From NCBI GenBank assembly GCA_021805265.1, contig JAJZFR010000352.1:1-22187 (forward strand): a stretch of DNA of 22,187 bases. The letters are read 5' to 3'. This stretch comes from Acidobacteriota bacterium. Lineage in GTDB: Bacteria; Acidobacteriota; Terriglobia; Terriglobales; Acidobacteriaceae. The translations under genes were made by a program, and so were the position numbers. The notes under the pieces are model-generated. The model did not search any database. It was not told where the DNA came from and saw nothing but the letters and a program-made list of their open reading frames with translations. The number at the start of each line of letters is the position of its first letter. The stretch's first letter is position 1. Positions 14,607-22,024 of the stretch are shown in pieces.

Positions 14607-16892
14607 ATGAAGAGTCTTGGATTCCGGTTGATCGTTGCTTTGATCGTGGGCATCACGGTGGTGTCCACGCTGTCCTCGTGGTACGGAGTGCAGCGGGAAA
14701 AAGATGAGCTTCGCCTGGACCTCGAGCATAAGGCGGAGACTTTTTCCGAAGGATTGACGGGCAACGCGGAGCCATTGCTTCTGAACGGGGACCGCGACTC
14801 CATGACCCGCCTTGTGGAACAGTTTGGCAATCGCGGACAACTGCTAGGACTAGCGATTGTAGATCCCAATGGCGCTCCGGTTGCGGTCACGCGCAGTATC
14901 GCATCGTACCTCCGTCCTGCGGGGGCACAACTGCAAGCCGCTCTGCATGCAAACAAGACCATCAGCGCATATACCCGTATCCGATTTCGTAGGGTGTATC
15001 TGGTGGTGGCGCCGCTCCATCGCGCAGACAAAAGCGTTGCCGGCGCAATGATGCTGGTCTACGACACCGGTTTCATTCGCGCGGCGACATTGCGTGTATG
15101 GGGACTGGCGCTGATTCATTTTGGATTTCAGGTCTTGATCATTGCCGGGATTACAGTATTGATCGTTCGCTGGAGCCTGATGCGCCCCATTGCGCGCGCA
15201 GCCCGGTGGATGCATGCGCTGCGCCTGGGCGGGGACGAAACGGCACCGCCGATGCGTGATCTGGATTTTCTCGCGCCTCTCGCCAACGAGGTTGCGCCGC
15301 TCATTGCGAGCGTACATGAGGCGCGCGCGGCAGCGGCTGCGGAGGCGCGTTTACGCAATGCCAAAGAACAGATATGGACCGCCCAGCGCCTTGCGGACAA
15401 TGTAAAGACCAAGCTGGCCGGCAGCCATCTCTACGTAGTCTCGAATCGAGAACCATATATTCACAGTCGCGGCCCGCAGGGGATAACCGTCTCTGTTCCC
15501 GCGAGCGGCCTGGTGACCGCCATCGAGCCGATTCTGTGCGCCTGCAATGGAACCTGGGTGGCCCATGGCAGCGGCAGCGCAGACAGGTTGACCGTGGACG
15601 CCCATGATCGCCTTCCGGTGCCCCCACAGGAGCCGCGCTACACACTGCGCCGGGTTTGGTTGACCGGCGAGGAAGAGCAGGGCTACTACTACGGTTTTGC
15701 CAACGAAGGGCTGTGGCCGCTTTGTCATATTGCCCATACACGACCCACATTTCGCGCAGCGGACTGGGAACAATATATGCGTGTGAACGAGAAGTTCGCC
15801 GACGCTCTGGTCGAGGAGATCGGCGATGACGCGCATCCCGTCGTGCTGATCCAGGACTATCACTTTGCCCTGTTGCCGCGCCTCCTCAAGGAACGCTTGC
15901 CGCATGCCAGGGTAGCGATCTTCTGGCATATTCCCTGGCCCAATCCAGAGTCTTTTGACATCTGCCCGTGGCAGCGCGAGTTGGTCGAGGGCTTGCTCGG
16001 TGCTGACCTGATCGGGTTCCATGTTCAGGCGCACTGCAACAATTTTCTGGATACGGTTGATCGAGCGCTCGAGGCGCGCGTGGACTGGGAGCGCTTTTCA
16101 GTGAAGCGCAACGATCATTGGTCTGCTGTGCGGCCAATTCCCATAAGTGTAGACATCCCTTTGGATGACCACGCGGTCGAGGACAACCGAAGTGAAGACT
16201 ATCGCAGGCTGCTCAAGCAGGAGTGGAACTTCGAGGCTTCGTGGCTGGCTGTGGGGGTGGATCGCATGGACTACACAAAAGGTATCCTCGAGCGTTTTCT
16301 GGCAGTCGAATCTCTGCTCGACAATCACGCCCAGTATGTAGGCGAATTTACCCTCATCCAGATTGGCGCTCCGACGCGCAGTACGATTCCGCGCTATGCC
16401 GAACTGCAAATGGAACTGGAGAGAGAAGCTGAGAGGATTAACGTGCGCTTCCGTCGCGGAAATTGGCGACCTATTCTGCTGGTCCAGGAACAGCAGGAGC
16501 ATTCTCAGCTACTGCGTTTTTATCGTGCCGCGCATGTGTGTCTGGTAACTTCGCTCCACGACGGAATGAACCTGGTGGCCAAGGAATTTGTTGCGGCGCG
16601 AAGGGATGAACGCGGAGTCCTTCTGTTGAGCCGGTTTACCGGCGCTGCGCGGGAGTTGCGCGACGCAATTCTGGTGAATCCCTACGACACGTATTCGACG
16701 GGCGAGGCCATTGCGCAGGCTCTCGGAATGGAGTCTGCCGAGATGACGGATCGCATGCGCCGAATGCGCCACTGGATCAAGGAGCACAATATCTACTGGT
16801 GGGCAAGCAGCCTGCTCAGCGCGCTCTGTGATCTGCGGATTGAACCAGGAGTGGAAGCGAAGCCGTCTCAGATCGAGAAGTTAGTTCCCTGA
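14607..16892 (+). CDS. otsA: membrane-anchored sensor domain fused to trehalose-6-phosphate synthase (GT20)
   Basis: The catalytic part joins UDP-glucose and glucose-6-phosphate to trehalose-6-phosphate. The 761-residue protein is far longer than plain OtsA (about 460-480). Domain order: transmembrane helix 1 (about 5-26), a periplasmic region (27-163), transmembrane helix 2 (164-188), a HAMP-like linker (189-245, starting LMRPIARAARWM), a helical stretch (246-270) and the GT20 domain (274-745). GT20 landmarks are SNREPY (279-284), QDYHFALLPR (416-425), FWHIPWPNPE (439-448), VDRMDYTKG (551-559) and HDGMNLVAKEF (651-661). The usual double Gly of the N-terminal loop is ASGL here. Start ATG 14607 has a long purine site (GGAAGGAGG, 14595-14603); the frame opens earlier at GTG 14499 without support. 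otsB follows after 16 nt. The topology suggests trehalose synthesis controlled by an envelope signal, which is inference. Confidence 0.92.
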   Translation: MKSLGFRLIVALIVGITVVSTLSSWYGVQREKDELRLDLEHKAETFSEGLTGNAEPLLLNGDRDSMTRLVEQFGNRGQLLGLAIVDPNGAPVAVTRSIASYLRPAGAQLQAALHANKTISAYTRIRFRRVYLVVAPLHRADKSVAGAMMLVYDTGFIRAATLRVWGLALIHFGFQVLIIAGITVLIVRWSLMRPIARAARWMHALRLGGDETAPPMRDLDFLAPLANEVAPLIASVHEARAAAAAEARLRNAKEQIWTAQRLADNVKTKLAGSHLYVVSNREPYIHSRGPQGITVSVPASGLVTAIEPILCACNGTWVAHGSGSADRLTVDAHDRLPVPPQEPRYTLRRVWLTGEEEQGYYYGFANEGLWPLCHIAHTRPTFRAADWEQYMRVNEKFADALVEEIGDDAHPVVLIQDYHFALLPRLLKERLPHARVAIFWHIPWPNPESFDICPWQRELVEGLLGADLIGFHVQAHCNNFLDTVDRALEARVDWERFSVKRNDHWSAVRPIPISVDIPLDDHAVEDNRSEDYRRLLKQEWNFEASWLAVGVDRMDYTKGILERFLAVESLLDNHAQYVGEFTLIQIGAPTRSTIPRYAELQMELEREAERINVRFRRGNWRPILLVQEQQEHSQLLRFYRAAHVCLVTSLHDGMNLVAKEFVAARRDERGVLLLSRFTGAARELRDAILVNPYDTYSTGEAIAQALGMESAEMTDRMRRMRHWIKEHNIYWWASSLLSALCDLRIEPGVEAKPSQIEKLVP

Positions 16893-16908
16893 CAAGTGGA
16901 GATGCGTA

Positions 16909-17697
16909 TTGATCCAGGACAGATTGAGTACGCTGAACGGATTCTTTGCACGGCTTGGCAGCTCGCGAACCTCACGCTTGCTGCTGGACTATGACGGTAC
17001 CCTTGCGCCGTTTGTGGTGCGGCGGATGGAGGCCTTCCCCTATCCGGGAGTCCGGGAGCGGCTGGTGGCCATTGAGCGGTCCAGTCGAAGCGGGGTGGTG
17101 CTCATCTCGGGTCGCCCGGCCAGCGAGGTTCGCGCGCTGCTCCGTCCCCTGGAAGGTTTGGAAATATGGGGGGCGCATGGCATCGAACATCTTTCCCGGA
17201 CAGGAGAGATCGAGCAGGTCACCCTGCCCAGCGAGGATACGGCTGCGCTCGCTCAGGCGCGCGATCAACTGGAAGCCGTGGGCATGAGCGCGATGCTCGA
17301 AGAGAAACCGGGCGGAGTCGCGTTGCACTGGCGGGGTTGTGATCAGTCCGTTGTCGAGGGGATGCGCGAGTTGGTTGAACGTCTGTGGAAACCGCTGGTG
17401 ACTGGAACTTCACTGCGATTGCTCGCCTTCGAAGGAGGACTCGAGTTGCGGGTGACCCGGCCGGACAAGGGCGACGCAGTTCGTGCGGTTCGCGCTGCGC
17501 TCGAACCAACCGCCATGGCGGCTTATCTGGGCGATGACTCAACCGATGAGGATGCCTTTCGCGCGATGGCCGGATGGGGGTTGTGCGCATTGGTTCGCGA
17601 TTATCCACGGGAGACGAAAGCCGATGTCTGGATAACCCCGCCGGACCAGTTGATCGAATTTCTGGATCGCTGGGTAGAAGCGGTGGGGGGAAACTGA
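16909..17697 (+). CDS. otsB: trehalose-6-phosphate phosphatase
   Basis: Removes phosphate from trehalose-6-phosphate to give trehalose, completing the OtsA-OtsB pathway in the cytoplasm. The 262-residue HAD-superfamily enzyme has the nucleophile motif DYDGTLAP (27-34), motif II LISGRP (65-70), a lysine in RPDKGDAV (Lys187) and the acidic motif GDDSTDEDAF (208-217). Length and motif order match OtsB. The start is TTG 16909, supported by GGAG at 16898-16901 with a 7-nt spacing; no in-frame ATG lies before the nucleophile motif. It lies 16 nt after otsA and is followed by a bidirectional terminator. Confidence 0.94.
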   Translation: MIQDRLSTLNGFFARLGSSRTSRLLLDYDGTLAPFVVRRMEAFPYPGVRERLVAIERSSRSGVVLISGRPASEVRALLRPLEGLEIWGAHGIEHLSRTGEIEQVTLPSEDTAALAQARDQLEAVGMSAMLEEKPGGVALHWRGCDQSVVEGMRELVERLWKPLVTGTSLRLLAFEGGLELRVTRPDKGDAVRAVRAALEPTAMAAYLGDDSTDEDAFRAMAGWGLCALVRDYPRETKADVWITPPDQLIEFLDRWVEAVGGN

Positions 17698-17717
17698 AGA
17701 CGCTGCAAACAAAACAT

Positions 17718-17750
17718 AAGCCCGCGAAAACAACCGCGGGCTTTTGCTTT
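17718..17750. terminator. bidirectional rho-independent terminator between otsB and rpsT
   Basis: A perfect 9-bp stem (AAGCCCGCG 17718-17726, CGCGGGCTT 17735-17743) with an 8-nt loop lies in the 91-nt gap between two convergent genes. On the plus strand it is followed by TTGCTTTTCT. On the minus strand it is followed by ATGTTTTGTTT. Both sides carry T-rich tracts, so it likely ends both transcripts. Confidence 0.85.
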
Positions 17751-17788
17751 TCTCTCGTTCTCCGTTGTGGAAGACAAAAAACGAGGAA

Positions 17789-18070
17789 CTATGCCTTGGC
17801 TGTGCCGAGGGCGAGCGTCTTGAGGCGCGCGTTGAGGCGGCTCTTGTAGCGAGAGACAGTGTTCTTGTGCAGCACACTCTTTTGAACGCTCTTGTCGAGC
17901 GCGGATACGGTTGCGCGGAACTGAGACTGAGCTGCGCTCAGGTCACCCTTGGTGAGCGCCTCGCGCATCAGGCGGAGAGCGCCGCGAACGCGGGTACGAT
18001 TGGCGCGGTTGACCTCGGTTTTGGTGACGGTCTGACGGGCGCGCTTGAGCGAAGAGACGTGATTTGCCAT
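17789..18070 (-). CDS. rpsT: 30S ribosomal protein S20
   Basis: Binds 16S rRNA early in assembly of the small ribosomal subunit. The 93-residue, strongly basic, alanine- and lysine/arginine-rich helical protein starts MANHVSSLKRARQ and carries the family pattern NRANRTRVRGALR, then a C-terminal half with KSVLHKNTVSRYKSRLNARLKTL. Length fits S20 (about 85-95). The start ATG is 18070, with AAGGA about 13 nt upstream. The gene stands alone on its strand between convergent otsB and a divergent SDR gene, and has its own promoter and a roughly 128-nt leader. In some bacteria S20 represses its own translation; the long leader would allow that here. Confidence 0.96.
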   Translation of the reverse strand: MANHVSSLKRARQTVTKTEVNRANRTRVRGALRLMREALTKGDLSAAQSQFRATVSALDKSVQKSVLHKNTVSRYKSRLNARLKTLALGTAKA

Positions 18071-18093
18071 GTTTTACGGATGATCCTTGTGTG

Positions 18094-18106
18094 CCCCGAT
18101 TCGGGG
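18094..18106 (-). promoter_or_regulatory. GC-rich hairpin in the rpsT leader
   Basis: CCCCGA (18094-18099) and TCGGGG (18101-18106) form a near-perfect palindrome just upstream of the rpsT ribosome binding site, so the leader RNA could fold a tight stem there. It is a plausible site for translational control. It could equally be incidental in a GC-rich leader. Confidence 0.35.
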
Positions 18107-18204
18107 AGAGTCGCGTGTTTCTGCCCTTTCGGTCTTTCTGGGCGAATATGCGCTGGGTGGAAGCGCCCTCCAAGGGGCAAATCCGCGCATACCTTCACCA
18201 ATTG

Positions 18205-18233
18205 ATTGTATGCGAATCGGGTATTGGGGTCAA
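18205..18233 (-). promoter_or_regulatory. sigma-70-type promoter of rpsT
   Basis: Read on the minus strand: TTGACC (18233-18228), a 17-bp spacer, then TACAAT (18210-18205). Both hexamers are one base from the bacterial consensus and the spacing is ideal. Transcription would begin near 18198, giving a leader of about 128 nt before the rpsT ATG at 18070. Confidence 0.75.
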
Positions 18234-18264
18234 TGAGACTTGAATGTCCCATGCCTGACCGGGT

Positions 18265-18293
18265 TTCGGATGGATATTGCGAGCGGATACAAT
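18265..18293 (+). promoter_or_regulatory. possible promoter of the SDR gene
   Basis: TTCGGA (18265-18270), a 17-bp gap and TACAAT (18288-18293) lie 73 bp before the SDR start. The -10 match is good and the -35 match is poor. The position between two divergent genes makes it plausible. Confidence 0.4.
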
Positions 18294-18365
18294 CGCTGCA
18301 GCAAAAACATTGCTACAAATGCATTGCCTGCCCGTCATCCGTGAAGCTCAGGAGTGGAAAAGAGC

Positions 18366-19157
18366 ATGACCGATAAAGCTTCCCGCTACGCCAGCTATCC
18401 CAGCCTGTCTGTGCGTCGCGTGTTGATTACCGGAGGCGCATCGGGGATTGGAGCGGCGCTGGTTCGTGGCTTTGTCGAGCAGGGCGCGCGCGTGGCCTTT
18501 CTCGATATTCAGGGTGAGGCTGCGTCGGAACTGGTTGTGCAGATGGCGGCGGCTGGCCTCGTGCAGCCGCGTTACTGGCACTGTGACCTGACGGACGCCA
18601 GCGCGTTGCACGCGGTGGTCACGGAAGCCATTGCCGCCCTTGGCGGACTCGACGTGCTGGTCAACAATGCCGGCAACGATCAGCGTCACCGCACCGACGA
18701 GGTTACCCCCGAGCAGTGGGACAGCCTGATGGCCATCAATCTTCGCCAGCAGTTTTTCGTCACCCAGGCGGCGTTGCCCGCTTTGCGGGCTTCGGGTGGC
18801 GCAGCGGGCGGCGCGTCTGTGATTCACATGAGTTCGATTGCGTGGCGCATTCCTTCGATTGGGCTCCCCGCCTACGTCGCCGCCAAGGCTGCCCTGGTCG
18901 GTCTTGCGAAAACGCTGGCCCATGAAGAGGGCATCCACGGCGTGCGCGTGAACAGCATCGAGCCGGGAGCGATTCTTACCGAAAAGCAGAAGCGTCTATG
19001 GGTCACGCCAGAGTACAGTGCCGAGATTCTCGCGCGACAGGCGATCAAGCGTCACCTGGAGCCGGAGGAGGTCGTCCGGTTGGCGCTGTTTCTGGCCGCC
19101 GAGGACAGCAGCGCCATTACCGGCCAGAGCTTCATCGTGGATGGAGGCTGGGTCTAG
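18366..19157 (+). CDS. SDR family oxidoreductase, similar to D-xylose 1-dehydrogenase
   Basis: A 263-residue classical short-chain dehydrogenase: cofactor loop TGGASGIG (22-29), NNAG (100-103), catalytic Ser156/157 (HMSSIAW), Tyr170 and Lys174 (YVAAK). From memory, the whole pattern closely follows Caulobacter XylB. Shared points include an N-terminal YPSL, FLDI after the second strand (which suggests NAD rather than NADP), LVNNAGND-RH, W-D---NLR, SI-W, TEKQ-RLW-TPE and a C-terminal VDGGW. A sugar (aldose) dehydrogenase acting on xylose, arabinose, fucose or similar is therefore likely; the exact sugar is not known. Start ATG 18366 has AGGAG 11 nt upstream; GTG 18354 would overlap that site. 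The stop codon lies inside the left arm of a large inverted repeat. Confidence 0.9.
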   Translation: MTDKASRYASYPSLSVRRVLITGGASGIGAALVRGFVEQGARVAFLDIQGEAASELVVQMAAAGLVQPRYWHCDLTDASALHAVVTEAIAALGGLDVLVNNAGNDQRHRTDEVTPEQWDSLMAINLRQQFFVTQAALPALRASGGAAGGASVIHMSSIAWRIPSIGLPAYVAAKAALVGLAKTLAHEEGIHGVRVNSIEPGAILTEKQKRLWVTPEYSAEILARQAIKRHLEPEEVVRLALFLAAEDSSAITGQSFIVDGGWV

Positions 19158-19271
19158 AGCAGTTTCACAGTTACCGTGCCCGAGCCAAAATTGCGCGGTG
19201 CAGCTTTTCTTAAGGAAAAGCTGCGCGAAGATATACTCCCGCTGGGTATACCTACTGTGGAACTGCTTTAG
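19154..19271 (+). repeat. nested inverted-repeat element (about 118 nt) between convergent genes
   Basis: The outer arms are 18 nt each (19154-19171 and 19254-19271) and pair fully if two G-U pairs are allowed in the plus-strand RNA. On the minus strand the same two positions become A-C mismatches. Inside sits a perfect 10-bp hairpin (GCAGCTTTTC 19200-19209 with GAAAAGCTGC 19215-19224, loop TTAAG) and a weaker arm (CCCGAGC near 19178 with GCTGGG near 19242). The left arm covers the SDR stop codon. It may be a complex terminator or mRNA end structure, or a dispersed palindromic (REP/MITE-like) element. No U-tract follows. Confidence 0.65.
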
Positions 19272-19301
19272 CGACCTCACTCGGTGCGCCTGTGGAAGCC
19301 G

Positions 19302-19604
19302 TTACAGCGTCAATCCCGAATACGGAATCACCAGGAAAAACGTCAACATGAGCAGGATCATCAGGTCGGTATAGACCAGCAGCAGGACGGCACCATGGTA
19401 AAAGCTCCACTGCTTCTGCAGGCATCGCACCGTCTCCCACATGGCAAAGCAGCAGAGGGCCAGCGGAATCGCAAGCAAGGGAGCAGGGCGAATTTCGGGA
19501 AAGCCGGAGACGCGAAAACCAGCCACGAAAGCCGTCAGCGCAAGCACTGTCCCGCGAACCAGGGACTTCCGACGGAGATCGAAGATGCGCTTCACCATAG
19601 GCAT
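19302..19604 (-). CDS. small membrane protein of unknown function
   Basis: I do not recognise a family. With the ATG at 19604 the protein has 100 residues, a basic N-terminus (VKRIFDLRRKSLVR) and three hydrophobic segments (about 15-33, 41-57 and 72-95) that should cross the membrane, with an aspartate in the last one (YTDLM). The frame stays open upstream to TTG 19700, 18 nt after the glycosyltransferase stop. No candidate start has a good ribosome binding site, so translation may be coupled to the upstream gene. The position suggests an accessory role to the glycosyltransferase, as small membrane partners are common near WecG/TagA enzymes. This is inference. Confidence 0.6.
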   Translation of the reverse strand: MPMVKRIFDLRRKSLVRGTVLALTAFVAGFRVSGFPEIRPAPLLAIPLALCCFAMWETVRCLQKQWSFYHGAVLLLVYTDLMILLMLTFFLVIPYSGLTL

Positions 19605-19718
19605 CCAGTGCAAGCGTAACAGTATTGCAGCAGCGGAGGCGACGCTTGATCGCAATCTATGAAGCCAGCCAGCGCAATCGATAACAGGGGTGGGTCGCAA
19701 GCGAGCGCTGGAGAGCAG

Positions 19719-20471
19719 CTATCGGATCGCTGGCAGCTTCTCACGATATTTCAGCAGGATTGGTGCCAGATGTCGGGCACCCCAGTAGCGCGGGCCATAT
19801 CGCTTTGGATCGGAAGCTACACGCCACAGCCATCCCATGCCGATCGTGTCCACCCAGTCGGGGATAGAAACCTGATCGCCGCTGAGAAATCCGATTGCGG
19901 CACCTATGCAGTGAATCGCCGGTCTATAGCTGAGGCGCTGTTTCAGATAGAACCCCACTCGCTCCTGTGTGCCTCCGCCGATACCCATCACGATGTGACG
20001 CGGACGCCGTTCTTCGATCCGTCTGAGCAACTCAGGATCGTCAATCACGGCTCCGTACAACGGTGCCTTGTACACGTCCTCGCCAGCCACGTCGATGCCG
20101 CAGGAGCGCAACCAGCGGATGTTGCGCTCCGCACTCGATGGCGTCGGCATCACCCAGAAACTGTTTCCTGGCTGACGGAAATCGGAGTGCTCGATCAACT
20201 TTCTCATATACTTCAGGCCAGAGAGCTTGGGGATTCGTTGGCGCTCGACAAGATTCCACAGCAAGACCATCAAAGCGCTGTCTGCAATGGCAAAATCCGC
20301 CCCCAGCAGTGCATGTCGGTAGTCGGCGTCGCTGGCAAGGTTCTTAAGCGCAGGCGCTGCTGGAACCACCACCAGACCGCCTTCGCGGACCGCCAGTTCT
20401 ACCGCGCCAGCAGCCTCACCCACATAAAAACGAACTCCTAGAATAGATATATACTCCACCGGGTTTCCCAT
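19719..20471 (-). CDS. WecG/TagA/CpsF family glycosyltransferase (GT26)
   Basis: GT26 enzymes add N-acetylmannosamine-type or related sugars to lipid-linked intermediates at the inner membrane. The 250-residue protein shows the family's C-terminal signature (GIGGGTQER at 163-171, then GAAIGFLSGDQ and PDWVDTIGMGWLWRVASDPKRYGPRYW). The catalytic aspartate is kept in FAIADSALM (Asp64), but the usual DG is DS. The asparagine normally found in the N-terminal TPN-type motif is replaced (VVVPAAPALKNL). It therefore belongs to a divergent branch, and its donor and acceptor are unknown. Start ATG 20471 has AGGAG 10 nt upstream. A small membrane protein gene follows on the same strand. Confidence 0.88.
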   Translation of the reverse strand: MGNPVEYISILGVRFYVGEAAGAVELAVREGGLVVVPAAPALKNLASDADYRHALLGADFAIADSALMVLLWNLVERQRIPKLSGLKYMRKLIEHSDFRQPGNSFWVMPTPSSAERNIRWLRSCGIDVAGEDVYKAPLYGAVIDDPELLRRIEERRPRHIVMGIGGGTQERVGFYLKQRLSYRPAIHCIGAAIGFLSGDQVSIPDWVDTIGMGWLWRVASDPKRYGPRYWGARHLAPILLKYREKLPAIR

Positions 20472-20626
20472 GACCTTATAACTCCTGCTTTTTGGTTGGT
20501 CGGCCTGATTAACTGGAAGACTAGTCTATCATCACTCAAACTCGGACTCGATTGGTCCCACAAAGGTTACTTACGTTTTCCGTGATCCAGGGTGGCAACT
20601 GGTTCGGGCCTCGACTTCGACATATT

Positions 20627-21199
20627 TCAGGAGTGCCCGTGAATGCCGCGGAGATAGTAAGTTGCGCCTATGGTAAATCCATTGGGTGTCAGGTTGTTTG
20701 GACCATGATATTGATTCCATATCTGGTACTCGTAGTCACCGCGCACGTAGAGCGTATGCCAGACGGGATATTCGACACCACCACCCATTGCCTCCACCTG
20801 AAATGTATCGTGGGTATAGAGAGGATTACCCGATGGAAAATCGATGCTGCCAATACCGATCAGGCCTTTGGCGTAGGGGCGTATCTTCCAGAAGGGACGA
20901 CTACGGTAAATCAGGCCGCCTTTGATCGTGTCCTGACGCATGCTGGATAGTGAGGAAGGCTTATTCAGAAAGATGGTTGTGCCTTCCGCTTCGATGCCCA
21001 GCCCGTGAAAGATGTTGTAGTCGGCCCAGGCGGAAAACCCTTCCATGCGTCGTCCAGGACCATAATCGAGGGTGTAGTCTGATACGCCAGCGCCCACGCC
21101 GAGGGGAATTCCGCTGACCTTCAAAGTTGGCGCAACCTGAGCCAATACGGGCAGCGCGCTCAGAAAAAGAAGAACTGCAAACACTCGTATCGAACGCAT
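20627..21199 (-). CDS. outer-membrane beta-barrel protein
   Basis: A 190-residue protein with a clear signal peptide (MRSIRVFAVLLFLSALPVLA, cleavage probably after LA at 20). It is followed by alternating hydrophobic/polar strands rich in Gly, Tyr and Trp and a C-terminal strand, FTIGATYYLRGIHGHS. Segments such as GFSAWADYNIFHGLGIEAEG, KIRPYAKGLIGIGSIDF and TLYVRGDYEYQIW look like transmembrane beta-hairpins of an OmpA/OmpW-like eight-stranded barrel. No enzymatic motif is seen. The final residue is not the aromatic that typically ends such barrels; the aromatic lies about eight residues earlier. Start ATG 21199 has GGAG 7 nt upstream. A TATGAT (-10-like) occurs on the minus strand at 21256-21261 without a good -35. 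Confidence 0.8.
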   Translation of the reverse strand: MRSIRVFAVLLFLSALPVLAQVAPTLKVSGIPLGVGAGVSDYTLDYGPGRRMEGFSAWADYNIFHGLGIEAEGTTIFLNKPSSLSSMRQDTIKGGLIYRSRPFWKIRPYAKGLIGIGSIDFPSGNPLYTHDTFQVEAMGGGVEYPVWHTLYVRGDYEYQIWNQYHGPNNLTPNGFTIGATYYLRGIHGHS

Positions 21200-21400
21200 C
21201 CACTCTCTCCAGAATGACTGCAGAACCTATCCCCCAAGGATGAGCCTGTGGCTCGATCATACAACGGAACCGTTTGATTTCCTGAATGAAAATTGCACGA
21301 GCCGGGGAATGAAGCGATTGCAGTCGGAGCATGGATTCCGGAACAGGAACGATTGAGTCCATTATCCCGGATTCGGCGCTGATCTGTGAGCCGCAGAACT

Positions 21401-22024
21401 TCAATGCAGATTTCCTGCGGCCTCGCACTCCAGATTGTGCAGGAATTTGCGCATGATCTCGATTCGGCCAGCCGCCAACGCGCGCGACCGCGCAAGCCGC
21501 AGTTGTCCGGGGAGCGTCTTCCATGCCTTTTCAGCGACGGGCACGACATCGCTGAACACAGCGAAACGTGTGTCTCTGCCGACCTTGACAAACGCGCGCA
21601 GCAGGCCGATCGCGCCGAGTTGCTCCAGAATATCGGCATCGCGCAAAACGACAGATTCCGGGATCGTCGGCTCGTAGCGAGCCTCGTGCCTCTGGATCGT
21701 CTCAGCAACCATATCCAGCTTTTCTGCGGGAAACCCCCACTTGCTCAGCAGTTCCCGGCTTCGGGCCACCGTGTACGGAACGTGGTCCCAGGCCGCCAAC
21801 TGCGCTGAATCGGTAGGACGATGACCGGTGAAAACGCCCAGATCATGCATCCAAGCTGCGGCAAACAATACGTCGGCATCGCAGATGCGCGGCAGCTCCG
21901 GGCTGTCGGCCAGGCTCTCTGCCAACGCGGCAAGCCGCGGCTGATGTCCGTATTTGTCCACCGGAAGCGCAGCGGAACGGACGTAGCGGATCACAGAAAT
22001 CTTCCAATCCGGCAATGCTGTCAT
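21401..22024 (-). CDS. HD-domain metal-dependent phosphohydrolase family protein
   Basis: A 207-residue cytoplasmic protein with the metal-binding set of the HD superfamily: His27 (KYGHQPRL), the His60-Asp61 pair (AAWMHDLG) and Asp129 (VLRDADILEQLGAIG). The RDAD-x-LEQLGA segment is typical of small uncharacterised HD hydrolases related to YedJ. Members split phosphate esters of nucleotides or similar substrates; which one here cannot be told. Start ATG 22024 has GGGAG 5 nt upstream. A 201-nt gap with no recognisable gene lies between its stop and the next gene on the strand (20627-21199). The remaining 163 nt to the window edge contain no gene that I can support. Confidence 0.86.
   Translation of the reverse strand: MTALPDWKISVIRYVRSAALPVDKYGHQPRLAALAESLADSPELPRICDADVLFAAAWMHDLGVFTGHRPTDSAQLAAWDHVPYTVARSRELLSKWGFPAEKLDMVAETIQRHEARYEPTIPESVVLRDADILEQLGAIGLLRAFVKVGRDTRFAVFSDVVPVAEKAWKTLPGQLRLARSRALAAGRIEIMRKFLHNLECEAAGNLH

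Noticed and set aside
16902..16991. Short ATG-started frame overlapping the otsB start
   Set aside because: It is out of frame, ends after about 30 codons and has the GGAG directly against its ATG; the TTG at 16909 fits the conserved OtsB frame and spacing.
20518..20527. AGACTAGTCT palindrome upstream of the glycosyltransferase gene
   Set aside because: A 10-bp palindrome of this kind is expected by chance in a window of this size and has no supporting context.
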